A stretch of 64,000 nt of DNA, from positions 1,860,001 to 1,924,000 of the forward strand of contig CP064976.1 in the NCBI GenBank assembly GCA_016699445.1, in the 5' to 3' direction. The position numbers were made by a program, and so were the translations under genes. Positions 37,197-45,551 of the stretch are shown piece by piece (within the stretch, counting starts at the first letter, position 1; every line of letters starts with the position of its first letter). The notes below the pieces were generated by a model. That model was not told the origin of the DNA. It searched no databases and was given only the letters and a program-made list of their open reading frames with translations. The DNA is from Deltaproteobacteria bacterium (GTDB lineage: Bacteria > UBA10199 > JACPAL01 > GCA-016699445).

Positions 37197-37442
37197 ATGA
37201 AGACACTAGAACAAGCCCCGCGATCCTTTTGGCTCTCCATCATTTTGGCAGGTGAAGTGGTTGGATTGACCATTTTTAAACCGATTTGGATTTTTAATCT
37301 TTTCCTGGTGGGGCGACTGGTCTTGGATTTTGTGGTGCCAGGTTATTTTATGCCACTGAAAGACCAACGTTTTAATCCACAAAAACTCCCCACACGAGCT
37401 CCTGTTCATATGAGCTCTCATAAATCTGTAGGATTAGGCTAA
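37197..37442 (+). CDS. Small hydrophobic protein of unknown function, opposite to pabBC
   Basis: An 81-residue frame from ATG 37197 with two hydrophobic stretches (WLSIILAGEVVGLTIF and IWIFNLFLVGRLVLDFVV) and a basic, Pro-rich tail. It fills the 273-bp space between pabB and pabC on the other strand and overlaps the end of pabB by 9 bp. The amphipathic composition looks coding, but there is no strong ribosome site and no known family. Confidence 0.4.
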   Translation: MKTLEQAPRSFWLSIILAGEVVGLTIFKPIWIFNLFLVGRLVLDFVVPGYFMPLKDQRFNPQKLPTRAPVHMSSHKSVGLG

Positions 37443-38650
37443 AGCTTCCATCATCCCTTTGGCTTTGACGAGAGTTTCCTGATATTCAGCTTCAGGAACA
37501 GAATCCATCACAATTCCTCCTCCCGCATAATAATAAGCTTTTTGATTTTTTAGAATCATTGTCCTTATTGCAATATTGAACTGAGCTTTTTGCCCACGAC
37601 TGACATAGCCAATGGAGCCACAATAAACATTGCGAGGGTGTGGTTCTAGAGCTTGGATGATCTCAATAGCCTTTTGCTTTGGAGCTCCTGTGATAGACCC
37701 TCCAGGAAAGAGGGCGCGAATGACATCGGCTATTTGAATTTCTTTTCGAAGAGATCCTCTGATTTCTGAAACCTGATGATGTTGGTGGGCATAGGACTCA
37801 ATGGACGTCAGTTTCGAGACATGAATGCTCCCTGGTTGGCAGATTTTCCCCAAATCATTTCGCTCTAAATCTGTAATCATCAGGAGCTCGGCGTGATCCT
37901 TGGTGTTTGTTTGCAAGTCTTGCTTAAGGCTCTCATCTTCGGCTTTTGTTTGGCCTCGGGCGCGAGTTCCTTTGATAGGGCGTGTGACAATGTCTGAACC
38001 ATTGAGGCTAAAAAACATTCTGGTGAAGAAGAGAGTATCTGAAGATCTCCCAGGTTGAGGTAGGCTGCATAAGGAGCTGGATTCGTCAGGCATAGTTTTC
38101 GATAGAGTTGGTAAGGATCTCCTTTGAAATCAGATTCAAAGCGTTGGGCTAAATTGACTTGATAACAATCGCCCATTTCCAGGTGATGTTTAATTTTGAA
38201 AAATGCTTTTTGGTAATCACTTTTTGTAAAATTGGGAGTACAGGCAAAGTGAGTCTCCGCTTTAGTTGGGTTAAATACGGGTATTGGGGAAGGGGATTGG
38301 TTAAGGTGGTCATAAATATCAAATTGATCGTAATAACCAAACCACCAGAGTGGTGTTAAATCAGGAGTGCGTTGAGGGCTTTTGCAAGGGTTTTTAAATG
38401 ATGACAGAGTATGAGCTTCATAGCTGAAAAACCCAATCCATCCTCCATGAAAGGGTGATGTGGGTGCATCATTGGGTAAATCGGTTTCATAGGTTTTGTT
38501 CAGAGCTTCCCACAGATCACTTTCTGTATGTGTGGTAGAAGATATGATTTTAGAAGGGGCTGCGGCAGCGATCGTATGATGTGACTCTTGTGACACCAGG
38601 CTGGATTCTAGCAAAACCGAATTTTTTTCAGAAAAATTATTCAAAAACAT
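37434..38650 (-). CDS. pabB: Aminodeoxychorismate synthase component I, frameshifted as read
   Basis: A chorismate-utilising enzyme of about 406 residues. The N-terminal half has GGWIGFFSYEA, QVNLAQRFESDF and ILSSSPECF; the C-terminal half has PIKGTRARG, DLERNDLGKIC, FPGGSITGAPKQKAIEII and YAGGGIVMDSVPEAEYQE, the Mg/chorismate site. An A6 run at 38010-38015 breaks the frame; one more base yields PECFFSLNGSDIVTRPIKGT. It forms aminodeoxychorismate from chorismate and glutamine-derived ammonia; no pabA is in the window. ATG 38650 is the start; TTG 38653 is the other option. Confidence 0.92.
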
Positions 38651-38805
38651 CAAAAATAAATGATCCTATTACTATAACTATTTCAATAAGATAAAGAGGC
38701 CGCTCAAAAAATATAAAAATAATGGATAAGTTTTTAAAAAAAAGAAGAAACTTTTTAGCCTCTCTGACGATAATAAGTATGTCCCCAAAGACACTAACTA
38801 GCTAA

Positions 38806-38906
38806 ATGTTGGTGGAGCGAGGGGAAAGGAGAAATGCTCCACTGCCCAATCCCCCATCTCCTTTCCCAAACTAAAGCCCTGTACCGAAAGGTACGGGGCT
38901 TTTTTA
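38806..38906 (+). ncRNA. Candidate structured RNA with pseudoknot potential and terminator
   Basis: In a 253-bp gap between pabB and rlmE. GTGGAGC (38812-38818) pairs with GCTCCAC (38836-38842). The loop of that stem contains GGGAAAGGAGA (38822-38832), which is the exact complement of TCTCCTTTCCC (38857-38867), so an H-type pseudoknot or two alternative folds are possible. A strong intrinsic terminator follows. This suggests a plus-strand small RNA of roughly 100-140 bases. The same pairings also exist on the minus strand, where they would lie in the leader of pabB. No known RNA family is recognised and no convincing promoter is visible. Confidence 0.33.
38873..38905 (+). terminator. Intrinsic terminator (bidirectional potential) beside rlmE
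   Basis: AAAGCCCTGTACC and GGTACGGGGCTTT pair (13 bp with one G-U) around a GAAA tetraloop, followed by a T6 run on the plus strand. On the minus strand it lies directly after the rlmE stop and is followed by TTTAGTTT, so it could also end the rlmE transcript. The GNRA loop and longer T run favour the plus direction. Confidence 0.75.
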
Positions 38907-39494
38907 TTTGTATCCCTTAGCTACCATATAAACTTCTGTGGAAGTGATGCGGGTGGATTCTGGGATGAAGTCTTTGACTTGAGTGAAGGAGTCTCGAAGC
39001 TGTTTGCGGAAAGTTTCCATTTCAGGACCAGGAAAAATTTTGGCGACAAAGGCCCCACCTTTTTTGAGAATCTTTTGAGCCATCACAAAAGCTTGGTAGG
39101 AAAGTTCATAAGAATCATTTTGATCCCGAAATTTTACACCTGAAATATGTGGCGCCATATCGGAGACGACAGTATCGGCAGAAGTGCCAAAATGATTTAA
39201 GATGTCTTGCTGAGTACTTTCTTCGAGAATATTTCCTTTGAGCAGCTGGATATTTTTTTGAGGAAACTGTGAAACGTCTTCGATATCTACCCCAATCACT
39301 TTTCCGGCAGTCCCTATAATATCCGAAATCACTTGAAGCCACGCTCCGGGAGCGCAACCAAGATCAACGACATTCATGCCGGGTTTAATGATTTGAAATC
39401 GTCTATTAATTTCCTGGATTTTATAAGCCGCCCGGGAACGAAAGCCTTCTTCTTTAGCTTTTTTATAAAATTTATCTTTTCGATTATAGTGCAT
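38904..39494 (-). CDS. rlmE: 23S rRNA 2'-O-ribose U2552 methyltransferase (RrmJ/FtsJ)
   Basis: A 196-residue RlmE of normal length. RSRAAYKIQEINRRF carries the first catalytic Lys, VDLGCAPGAWLQVI is the SAM-binding motif I, VVSDMAPHISG contains the catalytic Asp, and the region KGGAFVAKIFPG the second Lys; the Glu is in RITSTEVYMV. It methylates U2552 in 23S rRNA during late large-subunit assembly. It starts 21 bp after the exonuclease-fold gene on the same strand. Confidence 0.95.
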   Translation of the reverse strand: MHYNRKDKFYKKAKEEGFRSRAAYKIQEINRRFQIIKPGMNVVDLGCAPGAWLQVISDIIGTAGKVIGVDIEDVSQFPQKNIQLLKGNILEESTQQDILNHFGTSADTVVSDMAPHISGVKFRDQNDSYELSYQAFVMAQKILKKGGAFVAKIFPGPEMETFRKQLRDSFTQVKDFIPESTRITSTEVYMVAKGYK

Positions 39495-39515
39495 GGGGGA
39501 ATGAGAATAGAAGAA

Positions 39516-40091
39516 TTAGAAAAGAGAAAAATTAGTAGGAGGTTCTGGATCTTTCCATTCCACAGCCACTTCTTTTTTTGTGGATCCATCTTTTGACCAG
39601 TAAAATACGCGACCATTCTGTTTGCCAAACTCATATACTTCCATGGTGAGGCGTACATCATCGAGACAATATTTTTTCAGCTTCTCCATTTGTCCTGTGC
39701 GGTAATATTCGATGGCATCAAGACCGCTGCCACTTTTGCCGACATTGAGTGTGGCTGAAGCGACACTCTGTAAGCTCACGCGATGACCCAAAAGTCTTTC
39801 GAGATCATCCATGATATCAAAGATGGCAATGTCTGCGAGCTTGATGTGTTTCATGTAGGGTTGGAGCACGACAAAATCAAAACGACGAATATTAAATCCA
39901 ATGACGCGAGTGACCAGTGAGATTTGTTGCTCAAGCTCGGCTATCTGATTTTCTTCATAAATGACGTAGCGATTTCCTTCGTAAAAATAAGTGCCAATGA
40001 CTGTGACTCCGAGTTCGGCAGCTCCGCGACCACCTACTTCTTGGAAAGTTTTTTTCGTTTCGAGATCTAGAACAATCTGATTGGCTGGCAT
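39516..40091 (-). CDS. Predicted DEDD-type 3'-5' exonuclease fold protein
   Basis: About 191 residues with a compact RNase H-like exonuclease layout: D9 and E11 in VLDLETK (Exo I), GFNIRRFDF (Exo II) and YCLDDVRLTMEVYEFG (Exo III, Asp then Asp). RNase T/Pol I-type 3'-5' exonucleases share these spacings. The substrate is unknown. The C-terminus (FYWSKDGSTKKEVAVEW) is a short beta extension. The start is uncertain: ATG 40091 or TTG 40127, neither with a clear ribosome site. The leader shares the 26-bp palindrome with the divergent ATPase gene. Confidence 0.75.
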   Translation of the reverse strand: MPANQIVLDLETKKTFQEVGGRGAAELGVTVIGTYFYEGNRYVIYEENQIAELEQQISLVTRVIGFNIRRFDFVVLQPYMKHIKLADIAIFDIMDDLERLLGHRVSLQSVASATLNVGKSGSGLDAIEYYRTGQMEKLKKYCLDDVRLTMEVYEFGKQNGRVFYWSKDGSTKKEVAVEWKDPEPPTNFSLF

Positions 40092-40155
40092 GGGCGTGGG
40101 GATAGTGGAGAGATGTTTTGAGGTCAATCAGGAATTCTCGTTTGCTCATACTCGT

Positions 40156-40181
40156 AAATTATCTATAGCTATAGATAATTT
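40156..40181. promoter_or_regulatory. Perfect 26-bp palindrome between divergent genes
   Basis: The half-site AAATTATCTATAG (40156-40168) is followed without a spacer by its exact reverse complement CTATAGATAATTT (40169-40181). It lies 65 bp from one start and 38 bp from the other, where an operator would control both genes. A TTGTAA/TATATT pair (40184-40189, 40206-40211, 16-base spacer) adjacent to it could be the ATPase promoter, which would leave an almost leaderless message. Confidence 0.65.
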
Positions 40182-40218
40182 TATTGTAAAAAGTCTGTAC
40201 GTATGTATATTTTACGAG

Positions 40219-41451
40219 ATGTCAATTCCTCGTTTATTACAGTCACAATTCCCTCATTTTTTAGGAAAATTAATTTTTATTTATGGTCCCAGGCAGGTGG
40301 GTAAGACGTTTATTATTACCGAATATTTTAAGCCGGACTGGCATTTAAATATGGATATAGCCGAAGATCGAAAGATTTTTAGAGAGTTTCCCAGTCGACT
40401 AAAAAATTGGATAGAGACACAGGTAGGTCTAAAAAAAACGATTTCATTTAAAGATAGAAAAGTCGTTTTTATTGATGAAGTTCATAAGGTAAAAGGCTGG
40501 AGAAATCTTTTGAAAGGGGCTTTTGATCAATCAGGGCATCTTGTTCAGTTGGTAGCTTCAGGGTCATCCGCTGTACAGCTTAGAAAGCAGGATCAAGGGG
40601 ATAGTTTGGCTGGCCGTGCCGCATGGCTTGAGATGACACCGGTTACTTTTCGCGAATATGTTTTGAGTCGGATGGATATTAAATTGCCTCCTGTCTGGAA
40701 TTTTCAAAAAGATCTTTTGAGTGATCATGTGCGTAAAGTGCTCCCTTTTCAAAAAGAGCTGAGACTTCATTGGGAAAATTTTAGCCGCTTCGGGAGTTTC
40801 CCTGATAATCTTGTCAGTCAATCTCAGGAATTTTATTCTCAATGGTTAAAAGATTATACGCAGGCCATGCTAGAAAGAGATTTGAAGGATCTTCATATGG
40901 CTCGAGATGTGGATCGGGTTCATCATGTTTTTGAATTGTTGCTTGAAGGTGTTGTGACTCCCTATGCGATACGAAGTATCGCTCAGGCTTTAGAAGTATC
41001 TCCAGATACAATTAAAAAAGATATTCGAGCGATTCAGACGGTTATGTGGGGCAGTGATGTTGAAACATCGCACCTGTCCCGATCTCGGCAAATAAGAAAA
41101 GAAAAAAAGTTTTACCCGTCTGATTGGTGTTTTTTGGATTATGTACTTCCTCAAGCGGAAGGTGCACGCTTTGAGTGTCAGGTGGTGAATCTTTTCCAAA
41201 GAACAACAGCCAAGCAATGCATGGGGTATTATAGGGATTATGAAAAAAGAGAAGTCGATGTGGTGATTCGTGATCGTAAGAACATTTATTTGGCAGCAGA
41301 AGTGAAAACAAAGCCTGCAAGCAATCACCTCTCTTATTTCGTCAGACAATTTTCACCACGTGAAGCTTTTCTAATTGTTGAAGCTCCTGGAATTTTTGAA
41401 AAGAGAGATGATTATTTCGTCGTGAGCGCTGAGCTCTTGGCTGTGCTTTAA
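40219..41451 (+). CDS. AAA ATPase of the DUF4143 type
   Basis: A 410-residue ATPase. Walker A is FIYGPRQVGKTF, Walker B VVFIDEVHKVKGW, and ASGSSAVQLRKQDQGDSLAGR is the sensor region typical of the AAA_14 family. The C-terminal DUF4143 part carries ARFECQVVNLF, VDVVIRDRKN and AAEVKTKP, a restriction-nuclease-like pattern. Function is unknown; relatives are common, mobile and often found near toxin-antitoxin or genomic-island genes. The start is ATG 40219; the open frame reaches back over the palindrome, but that part is non-coding. It is the intact counterpart of the frameshifted ATPase at 26.7-27.9 kb, not a close copy. Confidence 0.85.
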   Translation: MSIPRLLQSQFPHFLGKLIFIYGPRQVGKTFIITEYFKPDWHLNMDIAEDRKIFREFPSRLKNWIETQVGLKKTISFKDRKVVFIDEVHKVKGWRNLLKGAFDQSGHLVQLVASGSSAVQLRKQDQGDSLAGRAAWLEMTPVTFREYVLSRMDIKLPPVWNFQKDLLSDHVRKVLPFQKELRLHWENFSRFGSFPDNLVSQSQEFYSQWLKDYTQAMLERDLKDLHMARDVDRVHHVFELLLEGVVTPYAIRSIAQALEVSPDTIKKDIRAIQTVMWGSDVETSHLSRSRQIRKEKKFYPSDWCFLDYVLPQAEGARFECQVVNLFQRTTAKQCMGYYRDYEKREVDVVIRDRKNIYLAAEVKTKPASNHLSYFVRQFSPREAFLIVEAPGIFEKRDDYFVVSAELLAVL

Positions 41452-41467
41452 TCCATTACTGCCAAGC

Positions 41468-41551
41468 CCGTAGTTTAAACGACATCCCAAGAGGGATTTC
41501 CCTACGGACGACTGTACTAAAAGGGCGCATATGTAGACTGATTGGCGCCCT
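41468..41551 (+). promoter_or_regulatory. Structured leader of the YjbQ-like gene
   Basis: CCGTAG (41468-41473) pairs with CTACGG (41502-41507), enclosing an ATCCC/GGGAT stem with an AAGA loop (41484-41497). A second hairpin, AGGGCGC/GCGCCCT (41522-41528, 41545-41551), follows. Three stems in 84 bases of a 176-bp gap, 77 bases before the next ATG, suggest a folded leader or a terminator region of the ATPase gene. No known riboswitch fits by eye. Confidence 0.4.
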
Positions 41552-41627
41552 GTCAGTATAAAAAATGAAGTCATTCATGAGGTTCCCGTGGACACTCTGT
41601 CTCGAGATAGGTACCATATAGGTATTA

Positions 41628-42053
41628 ATGATGGTTTCCAAAACCTACTACGTTGATACCACGAAAAGTATCGACATCTTATTGATCAGCCATGAAATCA
41701 GACGTCTTGTACAGGAAACTCGTCCCGAAATTGGGCAGGTGAGTGTTATTGTTCCATTTCCAGGGGCTGGATTGGCTGTTTTTGATAAAGATGTCTCTCG
41801 AGAAGTATTGGTTAAAGAATTAGCTCCTTATCTTAAGAATCAACTCATTCACGTCTTACTTCCTAAATCCATGACACTCTTGATTGAGAAAGGGAAGCTG
41901 GCGAATGATCCCTGGCAGGATATTTTTCTTATTGATTATGACACGTCGAGTCGCAGACGTGAGTTTCGTGTATTTTCAGAAACGGCGGCAGCAGCTGGCA
42001 AACCGGGTGCACCAGGCAACCCTATGCCACCGCCACAACCAGGAGGCCGTTAA
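41628..42053 (+). CDS. YjbQ/UPF0047 family protein
   Basis: A 141-residue protein. The first 115 residues have the UPF0047 layout, with DILLISHEIRRLVQ, a central VSVIVPFPGAGLAVF where relatives have VPHTTAGL, and the typical ending LLIEKGKLANDPWQDIFLID. The conserved His residues of the family are not seen, so its chemistry (a thiamine-phosphate-synthase-like activity has been reported for YjbQ) is doubtful. The last 20 residues are Gly/Pro-rich. It directly precedes phoH, whose ATG follows its stop. Confidence 0.62.
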   Translation: MMVSKTYYVDTTKSIDILLISHEIRRLVQETRPEIGQVSVIVPFPGAGLAVFDKDVSREVLVKELAPYLKNQLIHVLLPKSMTLLIEKGKLANDPWQDIFLIDYDTSSRRREFRVFSETAAAAGKPGAPGNPMPPPQPGGR

Positions 42054-43091
42054 ATGAGTCAAAAGGCAAATGTCATGGATAAAGTTTTGGAAAAAGAAAA
42101 GTCCCATGTCACCCGATTGCGTTTTGATGATAACAACCTGGCTCGTGATCTCTTCGGTATTCAAGATCAGCATTTAAAGTCGATTGAAAAGAAGCTCGGT
42201 GTTCGTATTGATGTGCGCGGAACCGACGTCAGTATTCATGGTGAAAATCACCAAACCCAGCTGGTCGAAAAAATATTGCTGGAACTCTACAGCATGCTCA
42301 AAAAAGGACATCCAGTATTTTTGTCAGATTTGGAACGTGTCATTCGAATTTTTTCTTCCAATAAAGAAGCGACTCTACAAGATTTTTTAGCGGATTCTAT
42401 TTACCTACCGAGCAAGCATAAAATGTTAGTCCCCAAGACTCCGAATCAAAGAGCCTACATGGATGCCATTAAGACTCACGATCTCGTATTTGGAATGGGT
42501 CCTGCGGGTACGGGTAAGTCTTATCTTGCCGTTGCCATGGCCGTGATGGCTTTGATGAAAAAAGAAGTCAGCCGCATTATTCTTGCGCGTCCAGCGGTTG
42601 AAGCTGGAGAGAAACTGGGTTTTTTACCTGGAGATATGATGGAGAAGGTCAGTCCTTACCTGCGTCCATTGTATGATGCTCTTTATGATATGCTCGATAA
42701 TGAAAAAATAAAACATATGATGGAAACAGGGGTGATTGAGATAGCTCCGTTAGCTTATATGCGTGGACGTACTTTAAATGGGTCGTTTATTATTTTGGAT
42801 GAAGCTCAAAACTGTACGAGTGAGCAGATGAAAATGTTTTTGACGCGCCTGGGATTAGACTCTAAGGCCGTCGTCACCGGAGACGTGACTCAGGTGGATT
42901 TGCCAGCGGGGAAGATGTCGGGTTTGGTGGATTCAGAAAGAATTTTAAAAGGCATACCAGGGATTTCGTTTCATTATTTTACAGGAGATGATGTGGTGAG
43001 ACATCCTTTGGTGACTGAAATTGTGAAAGCTTATGAAAATACTCAAAATGCTAAGCAGCGTTCTCTCCAGTTTGTTCGCAGCAACGAATAA
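42054..43091 (+). CDS. PhoH family ATPase (YbeZ-like)
   Basis: A 345-residue PhoH-like protein. After an N-terminal KH-like region, Walker A is MGPAGTGKSYLAVAMAV (residues 149-156) and Walker B IILDEAQNCTSEQMKMFLTR, with VVTGDVTQVDLP as sensor. YbeZ proteins work with the YbeY endonuclease in ribosome quality control and RNA processing. The order phoH, 7TM-HD, ybeY, lnt matches the common ybeZ-ybeY arrangement with a 7TM-HD gene between. It starts one base past the YjbQ-like stop. Confidence 0.95.
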   Translation: MSQKANVMDKVLEKEKSHVTRLRFDDNNLARDLFGIQDQHLKSIEKKLGVRIDVRGTDVSIHGENHQTQLVEKILLELYSMLKKGHPVFLSDLERVIRIFSSNKEATLQDFLADSIYLPSKHKMLVPKTPNQRAYMDAIKTHDLVFGMGPAGTGKSYLAVAMAVMALMKKEVSRIILARPAVEAGEKLGFLPGDMMEKVSPYLRPLYDALYDMLDNEKIKHMMETGVIEIAPLAYMRGRTLNGSFIILDEAQNCTSEQMKMFLTRLGLDSKAVVTGDVTQVDLPAGKMSGLVDSERILKGIPGISFHYFTGDDVVRHPLVTEIVKAYENTQNAKQRSLQFVRSNE

Positions 43092-43100
43092 GAAAATAGT

Positions 43101-45250
43101 ATGAAAGAAAAAATACTCGAATTTATTGAAAAAAATAAATTTTGGACACGTGTTGTTGGAATTCTTCTTTTCTCCTTTCTGACATCCTTTGCGATGAATG
43201 TGACCTGGTCCGAGATCCCGTCGGATTTGGAGGTGGGCAAGATTGCACGACAGGATTATCACGCAGATAAGGATTATGAGATTATTGATCATGAAGAAAC
43301 CGACAAGCTTAAAGATCAAGCCGTCGAGGATGTGATTCCCGTTTTTGATTGGGATGAAGATCTGGAAGATCTGCTGGATGAAAAGATTGTGGAATCCAGA
43401 AGTGTTTTGGAGCCTTGGCAAAAAACAGGAATTTTGATTCGCAATATCCATGATTTAAATAAACCTAAAATTCTCATCAAAGATCTCGATTCGATTTTAT
43501 CGCTGGAGGAAGCCCGAAAGATGAAGCGGATCAAGGTTGGAAACAATCAAGAGCTTCGAGCCAATCTTTTCTTTAACGAAGATGAGTATCAGGAGATGCA
43601 GGATAAAGCTGCTGATTCTGTCATGCCCATTATCATTAAGGTGCAAGCTGGTGAATCTATTATTCGAAATGGAGATCGCTTTGAGGCGCGGCATCTTAAA
43701 ATCCTCAATGGTATTCGTGAGGAGAGAGAGTTGTTTTTTGGAAAGAGCCGCACCTTTGGTTCTTTTTTCTTTGTTTCGTTATTTATCGGCATCTTTCTTT
43801 TTGTTTTTGAAAAAACATCTTTCAAGATGCGTTTGAAAGATAAGGATTTGGCTTTTTTAGGAACCTTGCTCATTTTATTTATCGTGCTTGAAAGAAGTTC
43901 TATTATTATCAGTAATTCCACTCGAGGTTTTCTACCATTTTCGATGTCTCTTTCGGATTTTTATCCAGCCATTCCTATTGCAGCTGCAGCTATGATTGCG
44001 CGTTTGATGTTGCCGGTCCCTGTGGCTCTCTTTTTTGCTCCTATTTTAGCGGCTTTTGCGAGTTTGGTATTACAAAGTGATTTGTCGATGATGCTCTATT
44101 ATCTTTCAGGCGGGATGATGGGGATTTGTTGGGTCAAAGGTGTCAAAACCCGAAGCCAAATTTTAAAAGTGGGTTTATGGCTTGGAGGTCTAAATGTTTT
44201 ATCACTCTCAGCCATAGATTTCTTTTATATGAATTCTAGTTTGAGTTTGATGTCTCCTTTGGAGCTGGGCATGAAGTTGCTCTTTGCTTTTTTAGGAGGT
44301 CCGCTAGCGTCTATTTTTGTTTTAATTTTAAGCCCGATTTTTGAAAATCTTTTAATTACCTGACTCCAATTAAGCTGATTGAATATGGAAGTCTGAATCA
44401 CCCTCTGCTGCGCGATATGATTGTACAGGCCCCAGGCACTTATCATCATAGTCATATGGTGGGAACGTTGGCAGAATCTGCCTGTGCAGCGATTGGGGCG
44501 GATTCTCTTTTCGCCCGCGTGGCTTGTTATTTTCATGATATAGGAAAGATGAAAAAATCGGGATATTTTATTGAAAATATGCCGATTGGTGAAGATCGAC
44601 ATGCGATTTTAAGTCCTTCGATGAGTGCCTTGATTATTGTTTCTCATGTGAAGGATGGAATTGAATTGGCCAAAGAACATAAACTCCCGCAGAAGATTAT
44701 TGATATTATTCCTCAACATCAGGGTACAAAACTCATCAGTTATTTTTTCAATAAAGCAAAAGAAAATGAAAACAAGGATCTGCATGTCGCTGATGAGAGA
44801 GAGTTTCGATATCCAGGGCCAAAGCCGCAAACACGTGAAGCCGGAGTCATTCTTTTGGCTGATACGATTGAAGCGGCTACTCGTGCATTGAAAGATCGAT
44901 CTCCAGCGCGGCTTGAAGAAGTTGTGCGCAACATGATTAATAAAAATTTTATTGATGGTCAGTTAGATGAATGTGAACTGACGCTCAAAGATCTTCATGT
45001 GATAGGAAAGAGTTTTGTACGCATTTTGATGGGGATCTATCACAAACGCATTGAATACCCACCCGATGCCCAAGAACTCCAGGCTCGTGCACAGGTACAG
45101 CGGGTTGAAGATGAAAATGGGGGATCGAATGCCGATAAATATAATCAACAAACACCCATCAGCTCGGAGTCACTCTCAGACTCTCTCAAAGGTGCGAAAA
45201 ATTCTTCAAAACATCTCCGTCCAGTTGGCGGTGGAAAATCTGGAAATTAA
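43101..45250 (+). CDS. 7TM-HD family membrane phosphohydrolase, frameshifted as read
   Basis: About 716 residues: a large extracellular segment (residues about 35-215), seven membrane helices (to about 420) and a cytoplasmic HD domain with TYHHSHMVGTLAE, YFHDIGKM and DTIEAATRAL. Bacillus relatives (PgpH) degrade c-di-AMP. The frame is interrupted after NLLIT; the correct continuation YLTPIKLIEYGSLNHPLLRD is readable one base off, so a single indel near 44349-44357 is missing. The C-terminal tail (VQRVEDENGG) overlaps ybeY by 122 bp. Confidence 0.9.
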
Positions 45251-45551
45251 TTTTCTCTTTGTTTCTGATCGACTGATTCATCAATGGAATAAGAAATTTC
45301 TCAATCATGATTATGTAACAGATGTGCTGGCTTTTGAGATGAAAGAAGATGGTATTTTGGGAGATGTGATTGTTTCTTTGGATACGGCTAAACGCCAAGC
45401 AAAGGAATGCGGTCATTCCTATTTAAAAGAAGTGGTGATTTTGTGTGTGCATGGGCTTCTGCATATGTTGGGATACAAAGATAAGAAAAAAAAGGATTAT
45501 GAAGCCATGTGGAAAAAAACTTTTGAAGTCATGGAGTCGGTGAAGATTTAA
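45129..45551 (+). CDS. ybeY: rRNA maturation endonuclease YbeY
   Basis: A 140-residue YbeY, a zinc-dependent endoribonuclease of ribosome maturation. The core NHDYVTDVLAFE, GDVIVSL and HGLLHMLGYKD is present. In relatives the metal motif is HxxxHxxxxxH; here the third position is Asp (D118), not His. I choose ATG 45129 with a GGGGGA site upstream; the open frame continues into the 7TM-HD gene but resembles nothing there. It is immediately upstream of lnt. Confidence 0.92.
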   Translation: MPINIINKHPSARSHSQTLSKVRKILQNISVQLAVENLEINFLFVSDRLIHQWNKKFLNHDYVTDVLAFEMKEDGILGDVIVSLDTAKRQAKECGHSYLKEVVILCVHGLLHMLGYKDKKKKDYEAMWKKTFEVMESVKI

